Assembly: GCF_005818865.1 (NCBI RefSeq)
Contig: NZ_VBRY01000014.1
Coordinates: 1 to 50,419, forward strand
Reading direction: 5' to 3'
Source of the DNA: Mariprofundus erugo
GTDB lineage: Bacteria > Pseudomonadota > Zetaproteobacteria > Mariprofundales > Mariprofundaceae
DNA: 50,419 nt
Shown here: in pieces, positions 18,480 to 28,463 of the stretch
Layout: every line of letters begins with the position of its first letter
How positions within the stretch are numbered: the first letter of the stretch is position 1
Notes under the pieces: model-generated
The model's input: only the letters and a program-made list of their open reading frames with translations
What the model was told of the DNA's origin: nothing
Databases searched by the model: none
Position numbers and translations under genes: made by a program

Positions 18480-19931
18480 ATGCACCCCAAAGGGGTAATC
18501 TGGACGGTAGGAATTCTGGTCGTGCTCTACGGATGCAGCATGATGCTGCCCGCGATGGTGGCGCTGTACTATAATGCCGGCCATATTTTTCAGTTTCTTG
18601 AGGCCGGATCGATTGTGGTCGTCATCGGCCTTGTCATGATGCGCTATGGCGGGGCTGCGCCGACACAGTTGAGTCATCGCGATGGCTTTTTGATCGTGGC
18701 GCTGGCGTGGCTGATGTTATCATTGATCGGGGCTGTTCCTTTCTGGACAACCGGGACATTACCCTCGGTGATCGATGCGATGTTTGAATCCGCCTCCGGC
18801 TTGACCACCACCGGAGCAACGGTGCTGACAGGGCTGGATAATCTTCCGCATTCGATACTGTTCTGGCGCTCGATGCAGGAGTGGCTGGGGGGCATGGGGA
18901 TCATCGTTCTGGCCGTTGCGGTGATGCCGCTGCTGGGTGTGGGGGGCATGCAGCTGTTCAAGGCCGAGACGCCGGGGCCGGTGAAGGACAAACTGACTGC
19001 CCGTGTCACCGAAACAGCCAAGCTGTTATGGTATCTCTACCTGAGCATGACGGCGGTATGTGCGCTCGCCTACTGGCTCGGTGGTATGTCTCCGTTTGAT
19101 GCGGTGAATCATGCCATGTGTACCGTTGCTATCGGCGGATTTTCCACCCACGACGCCAGCTTCGGCTATTTTGACAGCAACTACCTGCGTTTGATGGCTG
19201 TTTTTTTCATGCTGTTGGCCGGTATTAACTTTACCCTTCACTTTGCTGCCGCATTGCGCGGATTTTCGGTGCGCACCTATGTCCAGGATGAGGAGTTCAG
19301 AGCCTATATTCTGTGGGTGACGCTGCTGGTGCTTGCCGTGTTTATGCTGTTGTCGGTTGATCAGGGGCTGGGCGGCGAAAACGGCTTTGTCGATATTCTC
19401 TTTAATGTCGTGTCGGTCGCGACGACAACAGGGTTTGCTGTCAGTGATTACGGGCAATGGCCGCCCGGTGCCACCATGCTGCTGCTGATGACCATGTTTA
19501 TTGGTGCCTGTGCCGGTTCAACGGGCGGAGGGATGAAGGTGATGCGCATTCTGCTGCTTTTCCGGCAGGGTATGCGTGAAATCCGGCGCCTTGTGCATCC
19601 GCATGGCATTATTCATATCAAGGTTGGACGCCATCGTGTTTCATCGGATGTCACGGAAGCCCTTTGGGGTTTTGCGGTTCTCTTTCTCGTTTGCTATATC
19701 ATCATCGCCATGATGCTGGCCTTTACCGGCGTGGATATGGTGACCGCATTTTCGGCGGCCGCCGCCTGTATCACCAACACAGGCCCCGGTTTCGGTGCGG
19801 TGGGGCCGGCTGGTAACTATGCGGCGATGCCTGATATGTCCAAAGGCGTACTGATTTTCGGTATGCTGTTGGGGCGTCTGGAAATATATACATTTTTCGT
19901 TATGCTCGTCCCCGAATTCTGGCGCGATTGA
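18480..19931 (+). CDS. trkH: Trk potassium transporter membrane subunit TrkH
   Basis: Potassium-translocating channel subunit, 483 residues, with about ten to twelve membrane segments. Four pore-loop filters are visible around TTTGAT, ATIGGFSTHD (preceded by MCTV), ATTTGFAVSDYG and NTGPGFGAVG; the fourfold glycine-centred pattern is the family signature. ATG at 18480 with GCGAGG about 9 nt upstream. It acts with TrkA encoded upstream, from which it is separated by 253 nt containing a structured repeat; it may have its own promoter there. The end is intact (MLVPEFWRD). Confidence 0.95.
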   Translation: MHPKGVIWTVGILVVLYGCSMMLPAMVALYYNAGHIFQFLEAGSIVVVIGLVMMRYGGAAPTQLSHRDGFLIVALAWLMLSLIGAVPFWTTGTLPSVIDAMFESASGLTTTGATVLTGLDNLPHSILFWRSMQEWLGGMGIIVLAVAVMPLLGVGGMQLFKAETPGPVKDKLTARVTETAKLLWYLYLSMTAVCALAYWLGGMSPFDAVNHAMCTVAIGGFSTHDASFGYFDSNYLRLMAVFFMLLAGINFTLHFAAALRGFSVRTYVQDEEFRAYILWVTLLVLAVFMLLSVDQGLGGENGFVDILFNVVSVATTTGFAVSDYGQWPPGATMLLLMTMFIGACAGSTGGGMKVMRILLLFRQGMREIRRLVHPHGIIHIKVGRHRVSSDVTEALWGFAVLFLVCYIIIAMMLAFTGVDMVTAFSAAAACITNTGPGFGAVGPAGNYAAMPDMSKGVLIFGMLLGRLEIYTFFVMLVPEFWRD

Positions 19932-20001
19932 AGGCAGGCTGCCGGGCTCAGGTTCGACTGCCGATTGTCTCTTCTGTTGTTCCTTTCATACGAGGTTTCC
20001 G

Positions 20002-21504
20002 ATGATCGATATCCATGTAAAAGCCGGGCAGGCCCACAAACAGCGTGACGATGCCGTGGTGCTGCCGTTGCTGGATGGCCGCCGTTTGAGTGAGTCAGGC
20101 CGCCTTTTACAGCAGGAGAGCGGTCGGGAGCTGGCCTCTTTTCTGCGTAAATTTGATCTCAGTGGCAAATTCGGCGAATCGCAGGTGCTCTATGATGTGG
20201 AGGGTACGCTTTCCGCGCGCATCGTGCTGCTTGGTGTCGGTGATGAAAAACAGCTGACACTGCAAAAATTACGACTGCTCGCTGCCGGTATTGCCAAAAA
20301 GATGGATGGCGGCGGTGCCCGTGATATATCGCTTTATCTGTCCGAGCTTGCTGTGCGCGGTGCCACCATTGAGGAGAAGGTACAGGCTGTTGCCGAGGGC
20401 GTATGGCTTGGGCTCTATCGTTTTGACAAGTATCAGAGCAAAAAGGAAAACAACAAACGACAGCTGCGCAGCGTGACGATCATGATTGGCTCGCGTAAGG
20501 ATCTGGCCGGAGCTGAAGCTGCTGTTGTACGGGCCCGTGCTGCTGCTGCCGGTACCATTTTTGCCCGTGACCTCGGCAATGAGCCGGGCAATGTATGTAC
20601 GCCGCAATTTCTCGGTGAGCAGGCAGCTGCCCTGCAGCATGACAGGCTGAATGTCACCGTCATGGACAAGCAGGCGATTGAGCAGGCCGGATTTAGCGGG
20701 CTGTTGGCGGTGAATCAGGGGTCGGCCAAAGAGCCCCGCTTTATTGTGCTGGAGTATCGTGGCGGTCGTGAAGATGAGGCACCGGTGGCTCTGGTTGGCA
20801 AGGGATTGACGTTTGACGCCGGTGGCATCTCGATCAAACCGGCTGCCCAGATGGATGAAATGAAGTTTGATATGTGCGGTGCAGCAGCGGTGCTGGGTAT
20901 TTTCAGGTCGGTAACCGCGCTCGATCTGCCGGTGAATCTGCTGGGGGTGATTCCGGCGACGGAAAACCTGCTTGGCGCTGCCGCCTATAAACCGGGCGAT
21001 ATTATTACCAGCTATAAAGGTATCACCATCGAAGTGCTCAATACCGATGCCGAAGGTCGCATTATTCTTGCCGATGCACTGGCATATGCAGCAGAGCGCA
21101 AGCCTGCGCAGATTATCGATTTTGCCACCCTGACCGGTGCCTGTGTGATTGCGCTGGGGGCGCATACAACCGGCTTGATGGGAACCGACAAGGGTATGAA
21201 GAGTGCGCTGAGTGCTTCCGGCGAACATACGGCTGACAGGGTCTGGGAGCTGCCACTGTATGAGGAGTATCAGGAGCAGATCAAGTCTGACATCGCCGAT
21301 ATTAAAAACACCGGTGGCCGTGAGGGCGGGGCGATTACCGCTGCCTGCTTCCTCTCCCGTTTTGTCGATGAGTTGCCGTGGGTGCATCTGGATATTGCCG
21401 GCACAGCATGGAATATGAAGGGCAGTGACCTGTGTGCGCGTGGTGCAACCGGTGCCGGTGTGCGGCTGGTGCTTGATTACTTGCTCAAACGCAGCTGCGA
21501 ATGA
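20002..21504 (+). CDS. pepA: Leucyl aminopeptidase (cytosol aminopeptidase)
   Basis: M17 family metallopeptidase that removes N-terminal residues from peptides; in E. coli PepA also binds DNA as an accessory factor in plasmid dimer resolution. 500 residues from the ATG at 20002. The signature NTDAEGRIILADAL is present, and the other metal and catalytic residues lie in VGKGLTFDAGGISIKP and MDEMKFDMCGAAAV. The position usually occupied by serine in TFDSGG is alanine here. The usual hexamer core is expected. It sits 70 nt after trkH in the same direction. Confidence 0.96.
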   Translation: MIDIHVKAGQAHKQRDDAVVLPLLDGRRLSESGRLLQQESGRELASFLRKFDLSGKFGESQVLYDVEGTLSARIVLLGVGDEKQLTLQKLRLLAAGIAKKMDGGGARDISLYLSELAVRGATIEEKVQAVAEGVWLGLYRFDKYQSKKENNKRQLRSVTIMIGSRKDLAGAEAAVVRARAAAAGTIFARDLGNEPGNVCTPQFLGEQAAALQHDRLNVTVMDKQAIEQAGFSGLLAVNQGSAKEPRFIVLEYRGGREDEAPVALVGKGLTFDAGGISIKPAAQMDEMKFDMCGAAAVLGIFRSVTALDLPVNLLGVIPATENLLGAAAYKPGDIITSYKGITIEVLNTDAEGRIILADALAYAAERKPAQIIDFATLTGACVIALGAHTTGLMGTDKGMKSALSASGEHTADRVWELPLYEEYQEQIKSDIADIKNTGGREGGAITAACFLSRFVDELPWVHLDIAGTAWNMKGSDLCARGATGAGVRLVLDYLLKRSCE

Positions 21505-21651
21505 TTGGCATTCAACTTGCGTATATGTTGTCACGGCCATGATCATGATTGGCTGATGCCGGGGAGAACGGATCGGATGGGGGCGTCATGATGACGACAA
21601 CGTGTAGCGCAACAGGCAGGCAGGGCATATACAGCCTGTTTCGCCTGTTTG

Positions 21652-23271
21652 ATGAAAGATAAAATGGGGCGATACCGCCAGGCTGGATTTCTGGTCACCC
21701 TGCTGACGGTTTTTTGTCTTCTGCCGTTGACGGCAGCGGCACTGGGATTCGGTGCTATTTCGCTTAAAAGTCATCTCAATGAGCCCCTTGAGGCCGAGCT
21801 TTCGCTGATGCTCGGCAGTGCAGAGGCGATCGATCAGGTTCGCGTGGAGCTGGCGAACGAGATGGAGTATCGTCAGATGGGGTTGTACCGTAACCCGGAA
21901 CTGGCAAAGGTGCAGGTGGCTCGCCTTGAGCACAGCAGTCACGGCGCTGTGGTACGTCTGTTTACAACCGCACCGGTGCACTCCCCGATTCTTTCGATTG
22001 TGCTGAAGGTCAGCAAGGCCGGACGTGGCACCTATTTCCGTCACTACCGTCTGCTTTTTGATGCGGTAGAAACACCGGTGGCGAGATCTCCCCTGGTCGT
22101 GCCATTGCAGGACTCCGCTGCGTCGGTTGCAGCAGTCGATCGTAATGAGGGGGATGAATGGGCCAGAGTAAGCCGTTATGGTCCGGTTCAACCCGGTGAA
22201 AGTCTTGGTCGTATCGCAACCCGCCTGCGCAAGGATGATCGATTCAATAACAGGCAGGTGATGCTGGCTCTGTATGATAAAAATCTGCAGGAATTTGTCA
22301 GCGGCGATATTAATAATCTCAAGCAGGGCAGTTGGCTGAATGTGCCGGATGGTGAAGTGGTGCGCAGCTATGGCGATGAGGCTTCGATGCTGCGCCTGTC
22401 ATTACTGCTGCAGCATACAACGATTGCAGCAGACAAGCCGGCTGAGGCAGCCGCACAGCCATCGACTGAGTCTGTACCGGAGGATCAGGCACCATTGCAC
22501 TATAGCGGCCGGATTGCACTCAACGGTGAGCAGCCGGGTGCGAAGCGTGAGGTGGTGGTGGATCAAGCGCTCTCTGCTATTCATGATGAGTTGATGGCCG
22601 GTAAACTTCAGATGACGGATCTTGGAAAATCGGTCGCTGTTCTGAACGCTTCGGTGGCAGAGATTCAGGGGGATATCAGGTCTCTCAAGCATGATGTGGC
22701 TGCCATCCATGCCCGCCCGCAGGTTGTTGTGAATCAAACGGAGATGAGTTGGCAGGTTGCATTTTATCTGCTGCTGGCCGCGATAGCGGGTGGATTGCTG
22801 GGATTTTTAGTGCGGCGGCACACTCACTCCGGGCAGGCGGAAACGGTAGCAGTGACCAGCCCGAAGAACATGGCGGCAGCTGAGCCGGTGAAGAAAACGG
22901 CGCCGGTCATGCCGGTGGTACATCATCCTGTGACTGACAAGCCTGCCGATGCAGTGATTCAGCTGATGAACAAGGTTGAGGAGCGGCTGGGTCGTTGTGA
23001 CTATGAAGAGGCCAGTCGTTTGCTGGATGAGGTGGATGCAAGAGCGACAGGCTCGCTCAAGGCCGCTGCCCTGCGTGCACAGATCTATCATGAAACCGGT
23101 CGCAGTGAAGCGTGTCTGGCACTGATCAATCACATCAGCGAGTCATCCGACAAGGATAGCTGGCAGCGTTTTTGCCAGTTATTGCCGGCCCATGTCTGGA
23201 GCGCCTGTTTCGGTGAAGAGGATAGCGGAGACACTGAAAAGGCGGATGATGAGGGCAGGCTGAGCTTATGA
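21652..23271 (+). CDS. fimV: FimV-like inner membrane protein with LysM-type region
   Basis: 539 residues from the ATG at 21652; an in-frame ATG at 21664 is possible and neither has a clear ribosome binding site. A signal sequence (about 8-34) leads into LGFGAISLKSHLNEPLEAELSL, the hallmark FimV N-terminal domain. A LysM-like section follows (VQPGESLGRIATRLR, about residues 174-235), then a linker with coiled-coil potential, one membrane helix (WQVAFYLLLAAIAGGLLGFLV, about 362-384) and a cytoplasmic tail with a TPR-like stretch (about 435-505). FimV proteins organise type IV pili, type II secretion and c-di-GMP or cAMP signalling at cell poles. The downstream ATPase gene fits that. Just before the start, AACAGGC (21611-21617) can pair with either of two GCCTGTT copies, perhaps an attenuator. 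Confidence 0.82.
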   Translation: MKDKMGRYRQAGFLVTLLTVFCLLPLTAAALGFGAISLKSHLNEPLEAELSLMLGSAEAIDQVRVELANEMEYRQMGLYRNPELAKVQVARLEHSSHGAVVRLFTTAPVHSPILSIVLKVSKAGRGTYFRHYRLLFDAVETPVARSPLVVPLQDSAASVAAVDRNEGDEWARVSRYGPVQPGESLGRIATRLRKDDRFNNRQVMLALYDKNLQEFVSGDINNLKQGSWLNVPDGEVVRSYGDEASMLRLSLLLQHTTIAADKPAEAAAQPSTESVPEDQAPLHYSGRIALNGEQPGAKREVVVDQALSAIHDELMAGKLQMTDLGKSVAVLNASVAEIQGDIRSLKHDVAAIHARPQVVVNQTEMSWQVAFYLLLAAIAGGLLGFLVRRHTHSGQAETVAVTSPKNMAAAEPVKKTAPVMPVVHHPVTDKPADAVIQLMNKVEERLGRCDYEEASRLLDEVDARATGSLKAAALRAQIYHETGRSEACLALINHISESSDKDSWQRFCQLLPAHVWSACFGEEDSGDTEKADDEGRLSL

Positions 23272-23290
23272 GTATCAGGGGCGCTGTTCA

Positions 23291-25678
23291 ATGAATAGTT
23301 CGCGCTTTCAGAACGTAACGATGAACCTGATGAGTGGCGAAATGCTGGTGGGACAGCTGCTGGGATTCTCGCCGATTATGACCAAGCTCCATTTCATGAC
23401 GGCCGCCGGTGATGCCCGTAAAATCGACATGCATGATATCGTTTATATCGGCATACATGGTACAGCGGCAACGCATCCATCCCGTATGTCCGATCTGGAT
23501 GATCTGAAAATCATTACGGTCAACCTTGATACCTTTGATATTTATGCGGCACCGGCCATGTCGAATGCGCCGGGCTTTTATGCATATCTCAAGGATCAGT
23601 CATTGCCGTTTGAGCGGATTTTTTTCTATCAGCATGGTATTCGTTATCAGGAAAAGCCGGAGCGCCTGGGTGATTTGCTGATCGATCAGGAAATACTCGG
23701 TTATGACGATCTGCAGCGGGCGCTCGATATCCAGATTAAATCCATGCCGCACCTTGGTGATGTGCTCAAGGGGCAGGGGAAGGTTAGCGATGAGGATCTG
23801 GATGAGGCGCTGAAAACCCAGCAGTTGCAGCGAATGCGACTGGGCGATTTACTGGTCCATCATGAGCTGGTGACAGAGGATGATGTGCATGAGGCGCTGC
23901 AGGAGCAGCGTGCCTCAGTCGATATACCTCTCGGTCAGATTCTGGTCGATAAGGGGAAGGTTGAGCACGGACATATCGACAATGCGCTGAAGATGCAGAG
24001 TCGTCGCAAGATGCGCCTTGGTGAGATTCTGCTTGAGGCGAAGCTGATTAACCCGCATGACCTGCAGGTGGCACTCGATGAACAGAAGGCGCATGGTCAT
24101 CGTCTGGGCGAAATCCTGCTCAGTACCGATGTGATTACCGAGGATCAGTTGCTCGAGGTGCTGGCCAAGAAATTTCGATTGCCGACCGTCGATCTCGACA
24201 GTTATCCGGTCAACCCGGAAGCAGCTACGATGATTGATCGGCCTATTATTGAAAAGTACGGCATTCTGCCTATCGATGTGGATAAACACTCGCTGACGAT
24301 TGCGCTGTCGGATCCGATGGGCCTTGAAGCTTACGATACTATCAGCTTTAAAACCGGCAAGAAGGTGCATGAGGTGATGGTCAAGGCATCACAACTGCAG
24401 GAGAAGCTGGCCCGGTTTCTGAAAGAGGATTTTGCTGATGATCAGCTCTCCTGTGAGTTTCTTCACCAGGATGATGATGAGGATGATGAGCCGCTCAATG
24501 AGTTGCAGATTACGCAGTCGGCCGAGGATGCGCCGATTGTTCGCCTGGTCAATCGCATTATTCGTGGCGGTTTGCGCAAGCATGCATCGGATATTCATAT
24601 TCTGCCGCAGGCGAAAAAGCTGGTGCTGGCCTATCGCCTGAACGGACAGCTGCTCAGTGAAAGCTCACTGGAAAAGAATCTCAGTAAACAGATTTCCGCC
24701 CGCATCAAAATTTTGTGCGGGATGGATATTGCCGAGCAGCGGCTGCCTCAGGACGGGCGCCTGATTCTTCGGGATGGCAAAAAGAAGCACGAGTTCCGCG
24801 TCTCCTGTATTCCTAATACCTTCGGTGAGTCGCTGGTGCTGCGTGTGTTGAACAAGGATGCGGCAGTCGATCTCAAACAACTGGGGTTGCGGGAGTCGGA
24901 TCTCGGGCAGCTCTCCACGATTGTGCGCAAGCCCTATGGTCTGTTGCTGGTCACCGGCCCGACCGGTTCAGGAAAATCCACCACGCTCTTTTCCCTGCTC
25001 AAGTCGATTGCTGATCTGCCAGCCCATATTCTGACGATTGAGGATCCGGTTGAATCCGAGATTGCCGGTGCCAACCAGATTCAGGTGAATCAGAAGATCG
25101 GTATGACCTTTGCCCGTATTCTGCGCAATGTGCTTCGTCATGATCCGGATGTGATTATGATCGGTGAAATCCGTGACGGAGAGACGGCTGAAATCGCTAT
25201 TGAAGCGGCACTGACCGGTCATCTGATGTTTTCTACCCTGCATACCAACTCGGCCGTCGATACCATTATCCGGCTGAATGATCTCGATATCCCCAATTAT
25301 CTGCTGGCGCCATCCCTGCTGGGGGTGGTGAGTCAGAATTTGCTCAAACAGCTGTGTCCTGACTGTCGTCAGCCGGTTGCTGAGGATGATGAGGTGTTTA
25401 GCATCATCCGCGATGCCGGTTATCAGAGGCCGGAAACGCTGTATGCCGCCTGTGGTTGTGAACACTGTAATCGCACCGGCTATATCGGGCGGGTGATGCT
25501 TTACGAATTTCTGGCGGTTAATGATGAGGTGCGTCAGGCCATTCATGATGGCAAAACAGGGCATGAGCTGCAGCGGATTGCCATACAGAACGGTATGGTG
25601 CCAAAGGCGGAGTATGCCCTGAAAATGGCGGCGGATGGTATCATTGACCATAAGGAATTTATCTACGCATTGATGTAG
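23291..25678 (+). CDS. GspE/PilB-family ATPase with six MshEN-like N-terminal motifs
   Basis: 795 residues. Residues 1-60 form a small beta-rich domain like those of the DUF6982 type. Residues 125-295 hold six motifs of the form (R)LG-x-x-L..L-x-x-(A)L, with their key glycines at 127, 156, 185, 215, 244 and 273, a period of about 29. This is the pattern of c-di-GMP-binding MshEN units. Residues 290-375 complete a T2SSE_N-like domain. An acidic linker (DDDEDDE) follows. The ATPase core has HASDIHI, Walker A GPTGSGKST (556-564), Walker B region VIMIGEIRDGETA, and two zinc-binding CxxC pairs (CPDC; CEHC). It powers type IV pilus or type II secretion assembly and is probably gated by c-di-GMP. 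The partner fimV-like gene ends 19 nt before it. Confidence 0.93.
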   Translation: MNSSRFQNVTMNLMSGEMLVGQLLGFSPIMTKLHFMTAAGDARKIDMHDIVYIGIHGTAATHPSRMSDLDDLKIITVNLDTFDIYAAPAMSNAPGFYAYLKDQSLPFERIFFYQHGIRYQEKPERLGDLLIDQEILGYDDLQRALDIQIKSMPHLGDVLKGQGKVSDEDLDEALKTQQLQRMRLGDLLVHHELVTEDDVHEALQEQRASVDIPLGQILVDKGKVEHGHIDNALKMQSRRKMRLGEILLEAKLINPHDLQVALDEQKAHGHRLGEILLSTDVITEDQLLEVLAKKFRLPTVDLDSYPVNPEAATMIDRPIIEKYGILPIDVDKHSLTIALSDPMGLEAYDTISFKTGKKVHEVMVKASQLQEKLARFLKEDFADDQLSCEFLHQDDDEDDEPLNELQITQSAEDAPIVRLVNRIIRGGLRKHASDIHILPQAKKLVLAYRLNGQLLSESSLEKNLSKQISARIKILCGMDIAEQRLPQDGRLILRDGKKKHEFRVSCIPNTFGESLVLRVLNKDAAVDLKQLGLRESDLGQLSTIVRKPYGLLLVTGPTGSGKSTTLFSLLKSIADLPAHILTIEDPVESEIAGANQIQVNQKIGMTFARILRNVLRHDPDVIMIGEIRDGETAEIAIEAALTGHLMFSTLHTNSAVDTIIRLNDLDIPNYLLAPSLLGVVSQNLLKQLCPDCRQPVAEDDEVFSIIRDAGYQRPETLYAACGCEHCNRTGYIGRVMLYEFLAVNDEVRQAIHDGKTGHELQRIAIQNGMVPKAEYALKMAADGIIDHKEFIYALM

Positions 25679-25975
25679 AAAACAGTGATCGGGCATGGGT
25701 GGCCGGAATAACGCCCGCTGTCATGACCAGGTTTGTGTGAAAAGGAAAAAAAGTCGCGCTCATGTTGGGCGGACTGATTGATGGGCGGCTCGCCAAATCA
25801 GGCATGACTCTGTTTGGTTGGCGAGCAAACAAAGCGTTTTCTCTGTTGTTGCCTTCCGCTTTTATCCCGTTCTTGCAGCGCATCCGATCATGGCTGTCGT
25901 CAGCAGCAGCTTGCGGATGTGTGATGCGCAGTCATATATCAGCGATCGCACTGTACGCCCTGACTAAGGTGCAGA
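25679..25975. other. Gene-free stretch with a possible degenerate repeat copy
   Basis: This 297-nt gap lies between the end of the ATPase gene and the end of the minus-strand kinase. GCTCGCCAA (25788-25796) and TTGGCGAGC (25818-25826) form a perfect 9-bp stem. The enclosed AAATCAG and the following GCAAACAAAG recall modules B, C and D of the element at 12.2 and 32.5 kb, so this may be a decayed copy. It lies between convergent genes and could end transcription from both sides. No coding frame is convincing. Confidence 0.4.
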
Positions 25976-27901
25976 TCAGGGCTGAGATGATGGCTCCGCT
26001 CGCCCCAGCTCTGCGGCAATGGTCTGGCTTAACTGGGCAATGCTGAAAGGCTTGGCGATCAGTGTAATGCCCTCCATGGCCAGATGTTTCATGGATTGTT
26101 TCTGATCATAGCCGCTCATGAATATGACCCTGATGGCCGGATTGATGTCGCAAAGCCGGCGATACGCCTCATCGCCGCTGAGTCTTGGCATGACAATATC
26201 CATCAGGACCAGGTCAATACAGGACTGGAACTCACGATACTTTTCGATGGCCTCGATGCCATCTTCAGCGCAGTACATGCGGTAACCCAGCTGGTTCAAC
26301 ACCGTGCAAATAGCGTTGCGAATCGGTGCATCATCATCGACCAGTAAAATCCCCTGATGCAGGGTGCTTGCTACTGTTTCGTGGATTTCCTGCACCGCTT
26401 CCTGCTCTCTGGCGGTAAGTGGCAGATAGATATCGAAGCGGCTTCCAAGGCCGGGTTCGCTCTCGACATCAATGATGCCATCCATGGACTCGATGACTTT
26501 ATAGACCATGGAGAGCCCAAGGCCGGTTCCCTTGCCGATCCCCTTGCTGGTGAAAAACGGATCAAAGATCTGTGGCAGATGTTCACGTGTGATGCCGCAG
26601 CCGTTATCGCTGACCTGTAAGTGGGCCCACTCTCCGTGTGCGTGGGTGTGATGGAAATCGCGAAATTCGCTGTCCGGTATGAAGTAATAGAGGCCCACCG
26701 AGATGGCGGGGCTTTCGCTTTCTTCAACAGCATCGCGAGCATTATTAAGCAGGTTGATCAGGACCTGCTGAGCCTGTACCAGTGATCCGTATACCAGCAT
26801 GTCCCGCTCTTCGATATCGAGGTTCAGCGAGATATTTTCCGGCAACAATACACGGTGGTTTTTAATCGCCTCCTTGAGAAAGCTGTTGATGGAAAATACC
26901 CTTTTTTCGACATCATCGTTGCGGGAAAATGCCAGCAGTGATTTGATCAATTCGGCAGCCTCAAAACAGAGGGCCTGTGCCATTTGTAGATGTTTTTGTG
27001 ATTGCTTCTCTTTCTGGGCGAGAAACAGGTGGCCGGTAATGGCGGCGAGTTTATTGTTAAAATCGTGCGCGATACCGCCAACGAGTGTACCGATGGCCTC
27101 CATCTTCTGTGCCTGACGCAGCTGGGCTTCCAGTTTTTCAAAATCAGAGATGTCCTGGATGGTGCCATAGATATGTGAGGTATGATGATCATGGTGCTGA
27201 TCGCAAAAGGTGATCAGCTGTACCGCATTGACCGGGTGTCCCGGACGCATCTCCAGTCGCATTTTGAACGGCTGTGCCGCAGTAATGCCTGATTGCATCT
27301 CATCCAGCAGGCGGGCACCGTCCTGTTCGGAAAACTGTGTGATAAAGTCGGCCAGCGGCATTTTGAGCTGTGGCTGGCGCGAGAGCCCCAGTATCAACGC
27401 CGCCTCTTTTGACAACGATATCATATGGGTCTCGAGATTCAGCTCCCATCCGCCCAGATGTGAAATATGCTGGGAAAGCTCCAGGTCGGCACGGATATGG
27501 TTGAGCTCGTCAATCAGACGGGCGCGTTCCATAGCGTGCCGTAACGCGCGCAGGAAACCGCTGCCATTGACCTGTCCTTTGACAATAAAATCCTGTGCCC
27601 CTTTGCTGATAAGCGAGAGTCCGTACTCCTCATCACTGATGCCCGTCATGACGACAACAGGGATGCCATTCGCGATCTGAAGGATGCTATCGAGTGTTTT
27701 ATCGCCTTCACCGGAGTCCGGCAGGTTCAGGTCCAGTACCACGATCCGGTAGCGTCTCTCAGCCAGAAGACGTTTTCCCTCGGCCAGAGTGGCAGCAAAA
27801 TCGGCCGTAATCTCAGTGCGACCGGCATCATACAGATACTCGCGAATCAGACGCTGGTCGCCCGGGTTATCCTCGATGACAAGCATTTGAAGCATTTCCA
27901 C
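25976..27901 (-). CDS. Hybrid sensor kinase: REC-PAS-HisKA-HATPase-REC
   Basis: 641 residues on the minus strand. GTG at 27901 lies 4 nt after AAGGAGG; an in-frame ATG at 27895 is 10 nt from it and equally possible. Order: N-terminal receiver (about 1-125, phosphoacceptor in [14 protein letters not shown]), a helical linker, PAS-like domain (about 150-255), phosphoacceptor [17 protein letters not shown] with His279, ATPase domain with [18 protein letters not shown] and [16 protein letters not shown], and a C-terminal receiver with [13 protein letters not shown]. The AHDFNN type of kinase core differs from the SHELRTP type of the neighbours but matches the kinase at 39.5 kb. There is no membrane segment. 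The leading receiver suggests it is driven by an upstream kinase, probably within this cluster. Confidence 0.92.
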   Translation of the reverse strand: MEMLQMLVIEDNPGDQRLIREYLYDAGRTEITADFAATLAEGKRLLAERRYRIVVLDLNLPDSGEGDKTLDSILQIANGIPVVVMTGISDEEYGLSLISKGAQDFIVKGQVNGSGFLRALRHAMERARLIDELNHIRADLELSQHISHLGGWELNLETHMISLSKEAALILGLSRQPQLKMPLADFITQFSEQDGARLLDEMQSGITAAQPFKMRLEMRPGHPVNAVQLITFCDQHHDHHTSHIYGTIQDISDFEKLEAQLRQAQKMEAIGTLVGGIAHDFNNKLAAITGHLFLAQKEKQSQKHLQMAQALCFEAAELIKSLLAFSRNDDVEKRVFSINSFLKEAIKNHRVLLPENISLNLDIEERDMLVYGSLVQAQQVLINLLNNARDAVEESESPAISVGLYYFIPDSEFRDFHHTHAHGEWAHLQVSDNGCGITREHLPQIFDPFFTSKGIGKGTGLGLSMVYKVIESMDGIIDVESEPGLGSRFDIYLPLTAREQEAVQEIHETVASTLHQGILLVDDDAPIRNAICTVLNQLGYRMYCAEDGIEAIEKYREFQSCIDLVLMDIVMPRLSGDEAYRRLCDINPAIRVIFMSGYDQKQSMKHLAMEGITLIAKPFSIAQLSQTIAAELGRAEPSSQP

Positions 27902-28004
27902 AAGGCCTCCTTTTTGTTGGCAAACAATTCTGATGGATCAGTGTGTTCGTGCGGATTTCCGGCCTCCAGCTACAACTGATGCTCACATCGGGTCGAAAGG
28001 TCTG

Positions 28005-28463
28005 TCATCCTCCCTGCAGGTGGTCACGTGGTGGCAGCTTGACGATGGAGAGCCAGAAATCATTGACGGTGGTAATGACCCGGGTGAACTCCTCGAAGCT
28101 GATCGGTTTGGTGATAAAGCAGTTGGCGTGCAGCTTGTACGTATGCGCAATGTCTTCATCGGCAGAGGAGGAGGTGAGAATGATCACCGGTATATGTTTT
28201 AATCGCTCATCGGCCTTTATTTCTGCCAGTACCTGACGTCCGTCAAGCCTTGGCAGATTGAGATCGAGAATAATAATGTCCGGTCGGCTTGCATCGGCAT
28301 ACGCGCCCTCCCTGCGCAGAAACTGCAGCGCCTCCACTCCGTCAGACGCGACGGAAAGCTTGTTGTGCAGCTTCATGTCCTTGAACGCTTCCACCGTCAG
28401 GCGGACATCGCCGGGGCTGTCCTCCACCAGCAGTATTTCGATCGCTTGTTCACCCGTGCTCAT
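28005..28463 (-). CDS. Single-domain response regulator, Rcp1-like
   Basis: 152 residues, one receiver domain and no output domain. It has the acidic pair in LLVEDSPGDVRL, phosphoacceptor Asp in IIILDLNLPRLDG, and conserved lysine in ITKPISF. The VEDSPGDVRLT start and long insert are typical of the Rcp1 class that pairs with phytochrome-like SHDLQEPLR kinases. Its ATG at 28463 overlaps the last 14 nt of the upstream minus-strand kinase gene, so the two are almost certainly coupled. It probably relays phosphate from that kinase to an HPt or to the hybrid kinase at 25976-27901. Confidence 0.92.
   Translation of the reverse strand: MSTGEQAIEILLVEDSPGDVRLTVEAFKDMKLHNKLSVASDGVEALQFLRREGAYADASRPDIIILDLNLPRLDGRQVLAEIKADERLKHIPVIILTSSSADEDIAHTYKLHANCFITKPISFEEFTRVITTVNDFWLSIVKLPPRDHLQGG

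Noticed and set aside
20269-21546. Long minus-strand open frame (425 codons) across pepA
   Set aside because: Antisense shadow of a fully conserved gene in GC-rich DNA; composition is rich in His, Gln and Arg with no family resemblance.
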